64,000 nt of DNA from Batillaria attramentaria (GCA_018292915.2 JACVVK020000015.1:1143501-1207500); one strand, 5' to 3'. Shown: positions 10,846-32,156, counted from the first letter of the stretch. Translations and numbers: made by a program. The notes: generated by a model from the sequence alone, not told the origin.

Positions 10846-12608
10846 ATATGAGTTTTATTAGTTTTCATCTGTTTTGTCAGTTTTACCTGTCTTGCGTTTG
10901 TTTTATCTGTGTTTTCTTATGTCTTATATGAATAAATGTGTATTTTATGTAAAGCGCCTAGAGCTTAGATAAGGTTAGACGCTATATAAATATTCTATTA
11001 TTATTATTATTATTATTATTAGCGTCACACCTCTTAGATATGGGGCGGTGGGTGGTCTAGTGGTTAAGCGACTTCGTCACCAATGCGAGAGGTCAGGTTC
11101 GAGCCCCACTCGGGGTGAAGAATTTTTCCTTCTCGTAGGTACGTGGCACCGTTCATTCGGGCCGACCGTTGGGGGGTCTCTCCGAGTACTCCGGCTTCCT
11201 CCCCCTCTGCTTTGGAAATGTTCAGCCCACAAAATTTGAAAATGAATGCAACTTGAACAGCTGAGCAGACCCTTCGCACCACGTGACTGTAGTGCGTTCA
11301 CGTACAGTGTGTGAGAGAATGCGTGTGATTTATGTGAGCGTGCGTGTTGGGATCAGTTCGCGGCGCTTTGAGCCGATTCACGAAACTGGGTAAGGCGCCT
11401 ATACAATGCTCATTATTATTATTATTATTATTATATCACAGTGAGAGCATCTAAAGCCACTGAGCAGGAGGGTAAACAGTGACAAAGCTAACACTTAGAT
11501 GGACTGAGTGAGAGCCGTGTACGCAAGATCAACCGCACTGTTGGAGAATTTGAAGTTTCGACTACTCAGCTCAAGTGTATCGCATGAAGAGCTTTTGGGA
11601 ATCATTAAGATAGAGTATTTCGAGCGTACAGGCGCACTCACAGCTATGGTGCCAGATGCTATATTGTGACCCACGTGACTGATTCTGACGCGCAGATTCA
11701 GCGTATGCGATGAAAGGTTGGACTTGACTTTCTCACTCTGACTCTTGACGCTAAAGGCGCGTCTTAACTGAGCCCGAACAACTCCTCGGGCGAACAAAAG
11801 CGAAATTCTTCGGCTTGCTTCGGCGTGGCCTCTACGTACTAACTAGGCGTCGAGCATTCGTGACACGTGACCTAAGGAATATAGCAATGGCGCCGATTGT
11901 GAGCTTACCAGTGAAGTGCGTCTCGTAGCAACTGTAGCTTCTGAGGGAAATCAAGGAGTTACACGACGACATGGCTTTACGCACTCAAAAGGGCACTATC
12001 GGAACTAATCAATGTGACCCAACTGCGCCATGAATTGCATTAAAAACCGAAATTATCATCAACGAAACCGTCGACAGTTACGAGCCGGTGACAGTAGTTC
12101 ATTACCTTGTTATAATCGTTCACCACCCTCAAAAGGAGTTTGGTTTCACCAGTCACCGTACTCCTCGTGTACATGAGACCAGCTTGTTTATCTGCATCGA
12201 AGTCCAACGCAATCTTTGTGAATTTCTGGGGGAAAAAGAGGATATCAGCACAAAGCAGGGACATAATCATGAAGCACCAACAGCCTCAGCGGCTGTTCAT
12301 ATTAAAAAAAGACAACAAGGGTGGGTGGGGTGGGTGTTTGGGAGTTTAACGTTCTTTTCCACCACGTAAGGGTGATATCAAAGACGGGGCAACGAGAAAA
12401 AGGCCAGTACACATATCTGGCCCCAGCCTGGATTCGAACTCACGACTCGAGCATTGAGAATCCAACGCTCTACCATTCCGCTATCCCGGCTCCCCGACAA
12501 TAAATAATAATAATTTCAAGAAAAAACGCTATAATTATATTCCTCTTAAACATAACGTTGCATTATTATGACACCCTAGAAATGCTTTAAAATTCACCCC
12601 CCAAAATA

Positions 12609-12667
<59 letters not shown>

Positions 12668-13448
12668 GGCAGCCAAAGACTCAAGTGTAAAGTAAATTTC
12701 AACAGATTCCAATACTGTATTCCGGGTTTTTTTTTTTTTTTGCAGTGTTAGCAGCAACCACATCTCCCCCTCATTCCTCTGTCGTCTGCTAGCTCTTGTG
12801 TCAGCCGCGCATGAATACAAATAGTTCACACGCCAGGCTCGTTTTTCCATAATTCTACTATTACCTGGCATAAAACTAATTTACAAAGCCAACAAAAAGC
12901 CCCACATTACCATTTTTTTTATATTCATGCACACAAATTTAAAAAGAGACAAAAATTGTGTGCTGTATTTATCCCCGGAAGCTATTAGTGTCCTGTAGCC
13001 ATACAGGCACAGTTCTCTCCCTTGCAGCGTCCGCTTACCTATTCGTTCCATTTTAAGATACGTAACTTCACCCATCGCTGTCGATATATCTGTACAGATA
13101 TTTTCGATTAGGAGCGGACAACTTTTCACATCCTGTATGTCATGGTTATGTTGAGGATGAGAAATAATAATAATAATAATAATAATAGTAATAATAAAAA
13201 ATAATAATTATAATTATACACGCACACCTTACAGGCAAGAAACAGATCACGAACTTCATGCCATAATATGAAAAGTAAAAACAGTGTGCCCTTACATGGA
13301 GTGGCTTGTTAAGGGTGTTGAGTTCCAGTGAAGTGATTTCCCACCGAGTGGGAAACTTTGTGCAGCTCCTGGTAAACTCGTGAGATAACGCGAGGCCGGT
13401 TGCCAGAGCCAGCGCAGCAACAGTGAAACAAAGACACGCCATAGGCAT
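9376..13448 (-). CDS. ependymin-related secreted protein (gene B), one frameshift
   Basis: Five exons on the minus strand: 13296-13448, 12106-12225, 10511-10589, 9888-10046 and 9376-9480. All have GT-AG borders and the same phases as gene A. Residues 1-22 are a signal peptide. The mature part starts near SHEFTRSC and has CTKFPTRWEI, the ependymin C-x(n)-P-x-QWE-like start; residue 29 and residue 103 are cysteines at the same spacing as in gene A. The last exon ends THPEWFDVPSKC, like the family's G(I)xxPxxFxxPSxC end. There is an N-glycosylation sequon (NAT) in exon 4. Exon 4 is 159 nt where 158 or another length in phase is needed, so the frame breaks just before GECVPLF. This may be an inactivating lesion or a homopolymer error in the assembly. 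Ependymins are secreted, calcium-binding, lysosomal or extracellular proteins; the role here is unknown. Confidence 0.75.
9603..9870 (-). mobile_element. tRNA-derived SINE, family A, 5'-truncated
   Basis: Lies between exons 4 and 5 of ependymin gene B. It has the (ATT)n-type tail complement at 9603-9666, then GGCTCAAAGCGCCGCGAACT and the body up to about 9870. The tRNA head is missing, which is the usual result of incomplete reverse transcription. Confidence 0.8.
10185..10400. repeat. compound tetranucleotide microsatellite (ATGT/ATCT/GTCT/GGCT)n
   Basis: Over 200 bp of tetranucleotides that change in steps from TATG to TATC to TGTC to TGGC. It sits in the intron between exons 3 and 4 of gene B. 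Reading frames across it are artefacts. Confidence 0.95.
10681..10844. repeat. 164-bp (GT)n microsatellite with central (GC)GT block
   Basis: The longest nearly pure GT run in the window, with a central TGCG-type block at 10735-10762. Intronic in gene B. Confidence 0.95.
10845..11022 (+). mobile_element. LINE/SINE 3' tail fragment
   Basis: Contains AAAGCGCCTAGAGC, then GACGCTATATAAATATTC and (ATT)n. This is the tail type shared by the L2-like LINE and SINE family A. Intronic in gene B. Confidence 0.55.
11042..11434 (+). mobile_element. tRNA-derived SINE, family A, near full length
   Basis: Head GGGGCGGTGGGTGGTCTAGT, B-box-like GGTTCGAGCCC, body with GGAAATGTTCAGCCCAC, tail GGCGCCTATACAATGCTC and (ATT)n. 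Inserted in an intron of gene B, antisense to it. Confidence 0.9.
12319..12495 (-). mobile_element. tRNA-derived SINE, family B
   Basis: Full-length copy on the minus strand, starting at the CGGGGAGCC end near 12495 and ending at GGGTGGGGTGGGTG near 12321. It lies in the first intron of gene B, in the same direction as that gene. Confidence 0.85.
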
Positions 13449-13534
13449 AGTCTAATCTACTTCGAGTCAGTGTTGTAAGTCGCACTCGCTGCCGGCGTGG
13501 AAATGAAAGTTAAAACAGGCACTATAGCAACCCT

Positions 13535-13700
13535 GTTCCGGGTCCGTCGCTAACTCTAGGCCCCTACGACGAAGCCCAAGTCGGGATAACCGAGACCGAG
13601 CCGAGCTAAGTGATACCTAAGAAGGAAAAAAAAAAATACTCAGTGACAAGGAAAGTGAACAGTTGCGAACAACTTTGAGGTCTCCGCGTTATTTCGCAGT
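13535..13700 (+). repeat. dispersed repeat upstream of gene B, inverted partner at 3648-3806
   Basis: Starts at GTTCCGGGTCCGTCG and includes CCGAGACCGAGCCGAGC, GTGATACCTAAGAAGG and the A-run. It is about 90 bp upstream of the gene B start codon, so it overlaps the probable promoter of that gene. Confidence 0.65.
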
Positions 13701-13932
13701 GTGCACAGTGGCGCTGTAGTCGACATGAACGTACGTACAGAACATTAGACGATTGTCCAGCTGCCTCTCTGCTTCCGGTGTGAAAAAAACTATTAATGAC
13801 ATCCGCCAGTGTCCTCTGGAAAAAACAGAACTAATAATTATAATGATTCATTTGCGTTTAGTAGGGAGGAGTGAGAGGAATGGGCCAACAAAGGGGCAAA
13901 GGGAGGGGAAGGGGGAACAACTGGTGGGACCA

Positions 13933-14214
13933 GGGCCCGTATGTAATAGTCGAGGTTAGGGCTTTTAGCCCTGGGTTACAGTCTAACCTCGAACTTAACT
14001 AGCTCTAGGGTTAAATTTTCTGTTTTTATTTGTTTTAAATCAGGAAGCGGGTCCATTCCAGCAAGGTGCCTATGTCGTTATAGAAGGATTTTTGTCTTTC
14101 TTTCTTCGCTTCCTTTTTTTTATATTTAATTTTGTTTTGGGGTTTCTTTTGTCCTAGTCTGGGTTAGGCCCGTAACCGTGGGTTAAATTAACCTGGAGTT
14201 TTACATACGGGCCC
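13933..14214. mobile_element. MITE with GGGCCCGTATGTAA terminal inverted repeats
   Basis: The two ends are GGGCCCGTATGTAA and TTACATACGGGCCC, about 282 bp apart, with CAG at both flanks as a possible 3-bp target duplication. Similar sub-terminal blocks (GTTAGG, GGGTTA) follow. The size and lack of an ORF fit a non-autonomous DNA transposon. A 3-bp duplication would suggest PIF/Harbinger, but I cannot confirm that. Confidence 0.65.
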
Positions 14215-14592
14215 AGGTGTACGACGCAGATGGGGGTGGGCGCGGATAATAGGTAGGTGGCGCTAGTGGGATTAGCAGGCGTGAATCACCGGCTCAGTGA
14301 AGACTGGTCATAAACTCCGGGTTCATACAAAGGTCACACTATCTGGCAAATTGGATGGCTGACGCGCCGTTTTCGAAACAATTATTTCACGCACGAAGCT
14401 ATCAAAATCTCAATTTCAGCGTAAAAGTATAACCATTGACGATAAAACTGTATGCACTGGCGGTTTGAACCTAGCATCGTCAGTATCATGAAGACTTTTA
14501 CTAAATACACACGTAGTCTCGAACTGTTTGTCTTGGTCCAGGTTGGTTTTTTTTCGTTTTGTTTTTTTTTTTCATGGGGGGGGGGGGGGGGG

Positions 14593-14619
14593 CACACCAC
14601 ACACACACACACACACACA

Positions 14620-14671
<52 letters not shown>

Positions 14672-14690
14672 CACGCGCGCGCGCTCGCGG
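14593..14690. repeat. compound microsatellite (CA)n-(CGCA)n
   Basis: Preceded by a poly-T and a 15-base G run (14576-14592). A 73-bp (GT)n follows at 14779-14851. Region 14215-15105 otherwise holds no recognised gene. Confidence 0.9.
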
Positions 14691-14775
14691 AAGCCATTGC
14701 ATTGGATCTGCCAAAGTCTGATTTTACAGAAACTCTTATTCTAAGCAAATTGAAATATCTTTGTGTGCGTGTGTG

Positions 14776-14856
<81 letters not shown>

Positions 14857-15105
14857 GAGAAAAGACAGTCAAGTCATTTCAAGAATGCAACTGTCCTTTA
14901 TTTCAATGACATGGACAGACTCATGCATTCGCCATGATAAACGAGTTTTTCATGCTTGCACCGGACAATGCATTTTATGCCGTTTGCAAAGGAAACAACA
15001 ACAGCAGCAACAAACAATCAAACTGCTTTGGCCGATCGAGGTCCGAGTGGTTTATGCTAATACACAAACTATGCTTGACAAAGCTTCCATGTTGGACTCA
15101 AGTCT

Positions 15106-15724
15106 TCAGCACGACGGTGAAATGTAGGAAAACCACTGGGGGTGGGTGATGCCCTTCTTGTACTGACTGTAGACAAGCACGCGTTCTGACTTGCTCTGCA
15201 TACCATAGTCCCCCTGAAAAAAAATGCAGCAACTTGTTTTGTTCCACTGTTTTACATAAATACTGCACGATAGATATTTACCGTGCTCTGCAGACCATAG
15301 TCCCCCTGAAAAATGCAGCAAACCCACCCACCCCCAACTGTTTTATATAAATCAGTACTGATCGTGTAAAACTGACGCAGCCGACAATTCCCAAGCCTGA
15401 ATCGTATGTATGAGTTTAGAAGCAGGCTGAAAGGGGGGAAATCTCCATAGTTATCATGGACATTCAAAATGTTTTGAATCTTAAAAAACAAAAGCTGACT
15501 GTACCGCAAGGTTACTAGAACATAGTGTTATTTTGTTAACACATTTCGTACCGCGCATGAGTATCCCGGCCACGTTTTCGACTCTGTTTCGGTTTGGGCC
15601 CTGTATCCATGTATCCCCAAATCAGGCATGATTAACGGTTTCTTAACGGCTCTTATTGCAGAAAACACGAGTATGAACACCCCCATCACTAAGCCAAATT
15701 TAATGCTATGCTGAATTAATAAAG

Positions 15725-15756
<32 letters not shown>

Positions 15757-16540
15757 TAGTGAGACCACTGGTGCATAACCTCAGTCATACTTTGTAGGAA
15801 CAGAGTTAAGGTTTTTGCTGTAGAATTGATTGTTTGAAGAAGAATAAAAGGGAGACAGTCTATTCTGACAAACAGTATCATTAAAAACTGTCATTGCAAA
15901 AGAACAACAACAACAACAACAAAAGCAACAAAAGCAACAAAAACAAACAAACAAAAACAAAAACAACAACAGAAAAAACAACAAACAACACCCCCCAAAA
16001 AACAACAACAACAACAACAACAACAAACAAACAAACAAACAACAAAAACCAACACCAACAAGAACAAAAATCAAACAAACACACAAACAAACAAAATGAA
16101 GACAATATTAAAAAAATATTGAACGAAGAAACTCCGTAGATGACTTACCCTGAAGAGTGGCACACACTCCCCGGTGTCAGTGGCTGTAAAGGCAAACGTG
16201 GATTGTGTTGGTTCGTCGTTTTCCATAGTTGTGAATGTCTTCATATCAAAGAACAGGTCAGTTCCCATGTAGTCCGATCCAAAGAGACCAAAGGCGTCGT
16301 CTGTAAGGGAACAATGATAGCAATGAAAATTCTGTCTCTCTCTCTCTCCCCCCCCCCTCTCTCTCTCTCTCTCACTCTCTGACCGGAAAATGTAGGTAAG
16401 ATCTGGTTAGACTAGTGGACACCTAATCATAAAATGAGCAGTTTTGAGCAGTTCTCACCTGGTATCTTCTCAGTCGGCGATTCGGCCGTGAGACGGCTTG
16501 AGGTACATTTTCCGTGCTGATCGAGTACATATCTCAGTCG

Positions 16541-16616
<76 letters not shown>

Positions 16617-17739
16617 GCACAGAAATCTTAAATGTTCATTTCCTAATGTCACGCTCAAATCATAATGTCTAGTTCTGTCAACAGAACGACGCATAGCGGG
16701 GGTACATTACGGGGTAAGTCGGGGGAGGGTGTTGTGGGGGTGGCCAGGGGGAGGAGGGGGGATAGATAGACCTGACAAAGACGACCTGCACAAGCTATAG
16801 CTTTTATGAGATCAACACATTGTAATCGAGAGACCGACTGATTTAACGATGCACAATCCTTATCCCACCCACTCATTTACCCATCCCTGCCCATCCCTAT
16901 CATTCTCACCTTTTCGAAGTCATTGACTGTTCTCTCTTTAAAAGCGGTTTCCAGTTCACCAGTTGCCAGGTCCCTGGTGTACGTGAGAATGGCTTGCTTA
17001 TTCTGGGTCAGGTCCCACGCCATTTTGGAGTACTCCTGCAAAGGAATTCGAAACAATACTAGTATTCTGGGATACAGCCACTGATTTTGCAGAATGTACC
17101 CAAACACCTACTTGCAGCCAACCCTACCTGAGCACCAACCTAGCAGTCTGACTCAACAACACAGGCACTGAACTGTTAAATGATGATGCTGAAACAAAAA
17201 CAACTAAAACAACAACAAATAAAGAAAAAAATCGAAAAAAGCAAAAAAGCAAACCAAACCAAAACAAAACAAAAAACCCTCAAACACAACAACAACAACA
17301 ACAAATCGACCCCCCCCCCCCAATAAAACCCGACCCCTCCCCCCAAACAACAACAACAACAACAACACAAAACAAACACCACCACCACCACAACAAGCAA
17401 AAACCCAAAACCAAAATAAAACGAGCAAAACCCAACAACAACAACAACATGAAACAACAGCAGCAACAATAATTAAAACAAATCAACAAAAACAAAAACA
17501 ACAACAAAAACCAGCAAAAAGAATAAAAATAAAATAAAATGAAAAAGGTCCCCCATCCACGGAATACGGAGACTCAAAGACGGTATAGCTACAATCTGAG
17601 GCTTGTTGAGGGTCCTCATGTCTATGGCTGTGATCTCCCACTGTCTGGGAAATCTTGTGCAGGTCGGGGTGGATGGATCTTCAGCTCTGATTAGCACCAC
17701 CAAGATGAGAATGGAAGACAGAATAGTCAAGCTCGTCAT
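15106..17739 (-). CDS. ependymin-related secreted protein (gene A), intact
   Basis: Five exons on the minus strand: 17593-17739, 16910-17035, 16459-16540, 16149-16300 and 15106-15213. The phases agree at every junction and encode 204 residues, the usual ependymin length. Residues 1-20 form a signal peptide (hydrophobic core ILSSILILVVLI). The mature protein has four cysteines at 27, 103, 164 and 204. Family marks are CTRFPRQWEI at the start, YVLDQHGKC followed by IPDD in the middle, GECVPLF, and the end GITHPQWFSYISPSC, which matches the family's GIxDPxxFxxPxxC ending. Ependymins (Pfam PF00811) are secreted or lysosomal lipid- and calcium-binding proteins that have multiplied in molluscs; the specific role here cannot be read from sequence. 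The donor of exon 1 (ATT|GTAGCT) is weak but aligns with that of gene B. Confidence 0.85.
15200..15360 (-). repeat. tandem duplication of the exon 5 acceptor of gene A
   Basis: The acceptor and first eight codons of exon 5 (GDYGMQSK at 15190-15213) are repeated about 90 bp upstream as GDYGLQST, with its own TTTTTCAG acceptor near 15306 and a possible donor ACG|GTAAAT near 15282. Flanking intron text (TGCAGCAA, TTTTAYATAAAT) is duplicated too. The 24-nt piece is a multiple of three, so including it would not shift the frame. Confidence 0.6.
15895..16105. repeat. CAA-rich low-complexity intron segment of gene A
   Basis: Over 200 bp of (CAA)n, (CAAA)n variants. A similar block occupies 17200-17530 in the first intron. 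Both give long false frames on either strand. Confidence 0.85.
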
Positions 17740-18697
17740 GGTTCAGTGATCATGCAATCACGCGAAACGTTGGCCAGCTTTTCCTTTCAGACTGCGTAAA
17801 TGTACTTGTGTTCGAACGCCTTTGCCGCTTGCACGCTGGCGGCACGGGAAGTATTATAGGTCGTCAGTAAGCCAGTGTTAGACTCGGCCCTGTGTGTTGC
17901 TAAGCGTTTTAATTCAAAGTTTCCGGGGCACTGAGTCCGTTGGAAAACGATGGACAGTGTCACCTCAGTGTGTGTTTATTAGTGGCTCGGAACAGACCTC
18001 GGACCGGCATCACCGGGAACATTGTTGCCGAAACCGACACTGATCTGGTCGTCCGGATATAATGACTTCAAGTAAACTGAAATTGAAAATTCAGTGTGAA
18101 AAGCGGCAGTTGTACACTTCAGTTGCCGGCTAACCGCCGCGTCAGCTGAGCGCAGGCCATATGACTGAGTTGGGAGCGGGCTTGAACGCGTGTGCCAGTT
18201 CAAGCTGTTCAACATAAAGCCCCCGCCACCCCCTCCCCCCCCCCTCCCGTGTGCCAGTTCAAGCTGTTCAGTCAACATAAGCCCCCCCCCCCCCCCCAAG
18301 TCCCAGGCCGGCGCCCTCCCACCTCCCCGGCGCCCCCCCCCCCCCCCCCAGAAAAAAAGAAAAAAGAAGAAAAAAGTGTCTCCGTTTTAAAGAGAGCAAT
18401 CAAACAAGCGATCAAAGAAGACAAAGACACAAACAGCGACCTTCATCCCCTGCGAGATCTAATGTTGAAAGCTGCATTTAGCCGAGTTCGGTTTCCATAG
18501 GCTGTTCGTCAAGGGCCGCTACTCCCGTTTGCCCTCTCAAAGATGGCGGCAAGTGTGCGCAGTGGATCTCGCTGTGTAGGAAACAGTTCATTTTAGGCTC
18601 CTGTGCCGTGTGCTTCTGATGGTTCAACGGCTGGAACAGCGAAGGGAAGCTACCAGGAACCTTCTGCACTGTTTTGTACGAGGACAATTGAGAGAGT
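17740..18697. promoter_or_regulatory. divergent promoter region between ependymin gene A and GTF3C5
   Basis: About 960 bp separates the two start codons, which point away from each other. The right half (18420-18690) is GC-richer and likely holds the GTF3C5 start. The middle (18190-18360) contains long C runs and two near-identical 30-bp blocks including GTGCCAGTTCAAGCTGTTCA (18191 and 18249). No TATA box is evident on the GTF3C5 side. Confidence 0.5.
18540..18550 (+). promoter_or_regulatory. YY1-type motif upstream of GTF3C5
   Basis: AAGATGGCGGC matches the core YY1 consensus exactly and lies about 150 bp before the GTF3C5 start codon. In animals such motifs sit just downstream of the start site of housekeeping genes. 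Use here is inference. Confidence 0.55.
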
Positions 18698-28423
<9,726 letters not shown>

Positions 28424-30590
28424 ATGAAAATAGAACAGAAATTATGCCACTTTGTGTGTGTGTGTGCGTGCGTGCGTGCGTGTGCGCGTGTGTGTGTGTC
28501 TTTACACTATTTTAAGTAGATATTTCTAGAATTTAGAATCTGCTGGTATGAACATATGACTACCTCTACCGCTTCTCAGTTCTTCCGTCTTCTTCCTCTT
28601 GAGTATATTTATTTCTTTTTCTTTCATTTGATGGGGAACAATCATACTACATGTACATGTGTTCACATGTTCTCCGAACATTTGTGCTGGCTTTTTCATC
28701 GTTGCCCCGTCTTTGATATCATCCTATGTGGTGGAAAAGGACGTTAAACCCCCAAACTCCCACCCACCCTCACATGTTCTCCGTCTGTAGGAGACATGTT
28801 ATCAGATCAACACACAGTAACACCGATTTTGACATCTAAATCAGTTGAGGTCATTTGCGTTTTAAGGAGATGTTCTACGGATTACGTATCAACTTTCTTA
28901 AAAAATAAAATGGAATAGTGTGATGTGTGTGCGCGTGCGCTCGCCCGTCTGTGTCAGGGAGGGGAAAGCAATAGCAGATCATGCGCTGGATGCGTAGGTG
29001 TGTTAAAAAGCCCCCGATATCCTTATTTCGTCCAGGAATGCAGTTCGCATGCAAGAACACCGTGACCATCACATCTACCGTTTGTGCGTCAAGGGAAGCA
29101 ACTCCTACATTGGCTGTGCCGGCCCAGCGGATACTCGGATAAAGCAAAATCAGGTTTCCCATCAACACTGAACTGGGGAGTGCGGAGCTACAGATATTAA
29201 AAAAAAAAAAAAACCTCTATTGCGATGTACTGCTGGAACGAGTGACTCTAGCATGCTTCCAGTTCTCTGTTCCTCTCTTGTTCTCGGTTCTATAGGTGTT
29301 ATTCTGTGTGTCAGTACAGGTGATAATGGAGGTCATTCCAATTAATGTTTTGAAAGGTTTTATGGCTGCACGTCTATCACCGAGCCAAGTATGGTGCCTG
29401 TGCTGTAGATTCTGAGAGAAGGCAAAACTTTTACTGTGGACACACATGCACACACACAATCACAGGATGGAGGGTTAAATTTATTGCATACTTTGGTACC
29501 CAAGTAAGCCAAAAATGAATGAGAGAAAAGTCATCTTTACTGGGTGTGGGACATGCCAACTTTTCTTAATGGACACTTGAGATACTAGTACATTGTTCTG
29601 TCCTGCGTACTACAATCATCCGTATCTTTTTTTAATCAGTATTTTTCGAAGATGACAAGAAGAACAAAGATAATAATAATAATTATTTATTTATATATCG
29701 CCTAACCTTATTCTGGAAGACCCAATGCTTTCATCAGTAACGCAAAAACGAATACCCCATATTGTTTTAAACTTGTGCCATGTGTTTACTAGCCAAGCAC
29801 TTTTCAAAATACCAAGCTTATAGATTACGTCATTGGTAAGATATGATCATCCAGATTTGCCCATTTATGCAAAATGCAGCTTTCAGAACATCAAACGAGA
29901 CTAGAACACCGAGACAATACTCAAGTAATATACGAGCAACAGGACATTTCAAAAGATGCATGTCACAGACTTGACTCACTGATTTGAAATCACAGAACAC
30001 ACTGTGTGGCAACATTTATTGTTGAATTTGGAAAAATGCTGCAAATGAGGGGTAGCTCTTGTTGTGACAGTGTACTGGTTTTGAGAGGAGGAATGTTCTG
30101 CAGCTGGACAAAGCTGGCTGGAGCTGCAAACCATCACAGAAAATACTGGCACAGTCTGTGTTCATCTCGTCTTTCCTCGTTGGGGAAAAAGATGACTTCG
30201 AACTGGCAAGGGGATTGGGGATTTTATCCGTTTTTGTTTTTTTTCTCTTTCCTGGGTAGTGGGGGGGGGGGGGTTGACAAGTTAGGATGGCCCCAACAGA
30301 AATGTAACTACGCACATGATCAATCACTCAGTCACAAAAAGCAAAAGTTGAAGCAACAACGGCTATGATATCAACGGAAGAAGCACCTAAACTGAGAACA
30401 TGCATTTCTTTGCACTGGAATTTGTTTTGTGAAAACTATGACAGCAACATTAATATCCAGTGGCAGTAGTCAGATACTTCAGTGATTGTTACAAGCAAAA
30501 AGAAATATCAGTTGGAGGACTTGAGCTGCGAATTAGTCTTTGTTGCTTGCACGGCTAAAAACTCACTCACACACATCAAGTTTGTTCAAC
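28424..30590. other. downstream and intergenic stretch after GTF3C5
   Basis: Includes a headless family B fragment (28678-28770), a (GT)n with GC changes (28453-28499), an AATAAA at 28906, an L2-like tail on the minus strand near 29670-29700, and at about 30525-30585 the reverse complement of the GTGAGTTTTTAGCCGTGCAA repeat also seen at 36800 and 40100. No coding exon is supported. Confidence 0.5.
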
Positions 30591-30596
30591 ACATCA

Positions 30597-31440
30597 AGCT
30601 TGTTGTAGACATGAAGCTTGAAGACATGAAACTAATTGAAGAAATGAAGCCTGCTGAAGACATGACGCTAGAATATTGATGACAAGCTTAGTTACTGAAG
30701 ACATGAAGCTTACTGGAGACATGAAACTTGGACATGGGGGCACTGCAGACATGAAGCTGGGTAATTACTGAAGACATGAAGCTTAATTACTGCAGACATA
30801 AAGCTTAATTACTGAAGACATGAAGCTTAATAACTGAAGACATGAAGCTTAATTACTGAAGACATAAAGCTTAATAACTGAAGGCATGATGCTTAATAAC
30901 TGAAGACATAAAGCTTAATAACTGAAGACATGAAGCTTAATAACTGAAGACATGAAGCTTAATAACTGAAGACATGAAGCTTAATAACTGAAGACATGAA
31001 GCTTAATAACTGAAGACATGAAGCTTAATTACTGAAGACATGAAGCTTAATAACTGAAGACATGAAGCTTAATAACTGAAGACATGAAGCTTAATAACTG
31101 AAGACATGAAGCTTAATAACTGAAGACATGAAGCTTAATAACTGAAGACATGAAGCTTAATAACTGAAGACATGAAGCTTAATAACTGAAGACATAAAGC
31201 TTAATAACTGAAGACATAAAGCTTAGTAACTGAAGACATGAAGCTTAATAACTGAAGACATAAAGCTTAATAACTGAAGGCATGAAGCTTAGTAACTGAA
31301 GACATGAAGCTTAATTACTGAAGGCATGAGGCTTAATTACTGAAGGCATGGAAGCTTAATTACTGAAGACATAAAGCTTGTTGAAGACTGAAGCTTGTTG
31401 CAGATATGGAGCTTGTGAAGCTTGTTGAAGACATGAAGAT
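30597..31440. repeat. 22-bp minisatellite, about 38 units
   Basis: The unit GAAGACATGAAGCTTAATAA plus CT repeats almost without interruption; some units have TAATTACT or GCATGA variants. Each unit carries a HindIII-type AAGCTT. Both ends decay into partial units. The 22-bp length rules out a simple open frame. Confidence 0.95.
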
Positions 31441-32120
31441 GCAGAAGACATGACGCTGTTGCCACACTTAAGGCTGACGCATTCGCAAAACGAAAAGCCA
31501 CCACCGTTGTTGCTTTTTTCTGCTTCTTTTTCCGTTTTCCTTTTTCTCCTCTTTTCTTTCTTTGTTCTTTTTCATGTTCTTTCTCGTTTTTTAAACTTTT
31601 TCCTCTTTTCATTTTTTCCTTCTTTTCTGTCTTTTGTTTCTTTTGGGGGTGTTCTTTTTCTCTTTTCTTTTCTTCCTTTTTTTGTTTTTTTTGTTTTTTG
31701 TTTTTGTTTTCCTTCTTTTCCAGTTTTGTTTCTTTCATTTTTTTTTTTCATTTTTCGTTTCCATTTTTTCTTGTTCATTCACTGTCAAGAAATAATACAA
31801 AACTGATGTATGTACAGTGCTGATAATGTAATATATTACATGCACCAGAAGTCAGTGGAAAATAAAAACAATGAGAGTGGAAAATAATGACAAGATTTCT
31901 CAGGTTGACACACATACATTGCTGCAAACAATCAGCGACATACGTCTCTGAAACAATTCAGTGGAGACTGGGGCATCTGAGCCGTTAGATGGGCTTTCCT
32001 GCCAAAACATTTCGCTACATTTCAGTGTTTATATGACCTTGACTTCACACAGCTACTGTTGTAGATGAAGCAACAGGAAATGGCAACTGTGGTTTTGTTT
32101 TGTTGAGTTTGCGGATTTTT

Positions 32121-32156
<36 letters not shown>

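Noticed and set aside
30597..31440. CRISPR-like array
   Set aside because: The units are contiguous 22-bp repeats without unique spacers, in an animal genome.
31337..31738. 133-codon Lys/Glu-rich frame on the minus strand
   Set aside because: A translation of a T-rich low-complexity tract; no codon-like structure or homology.
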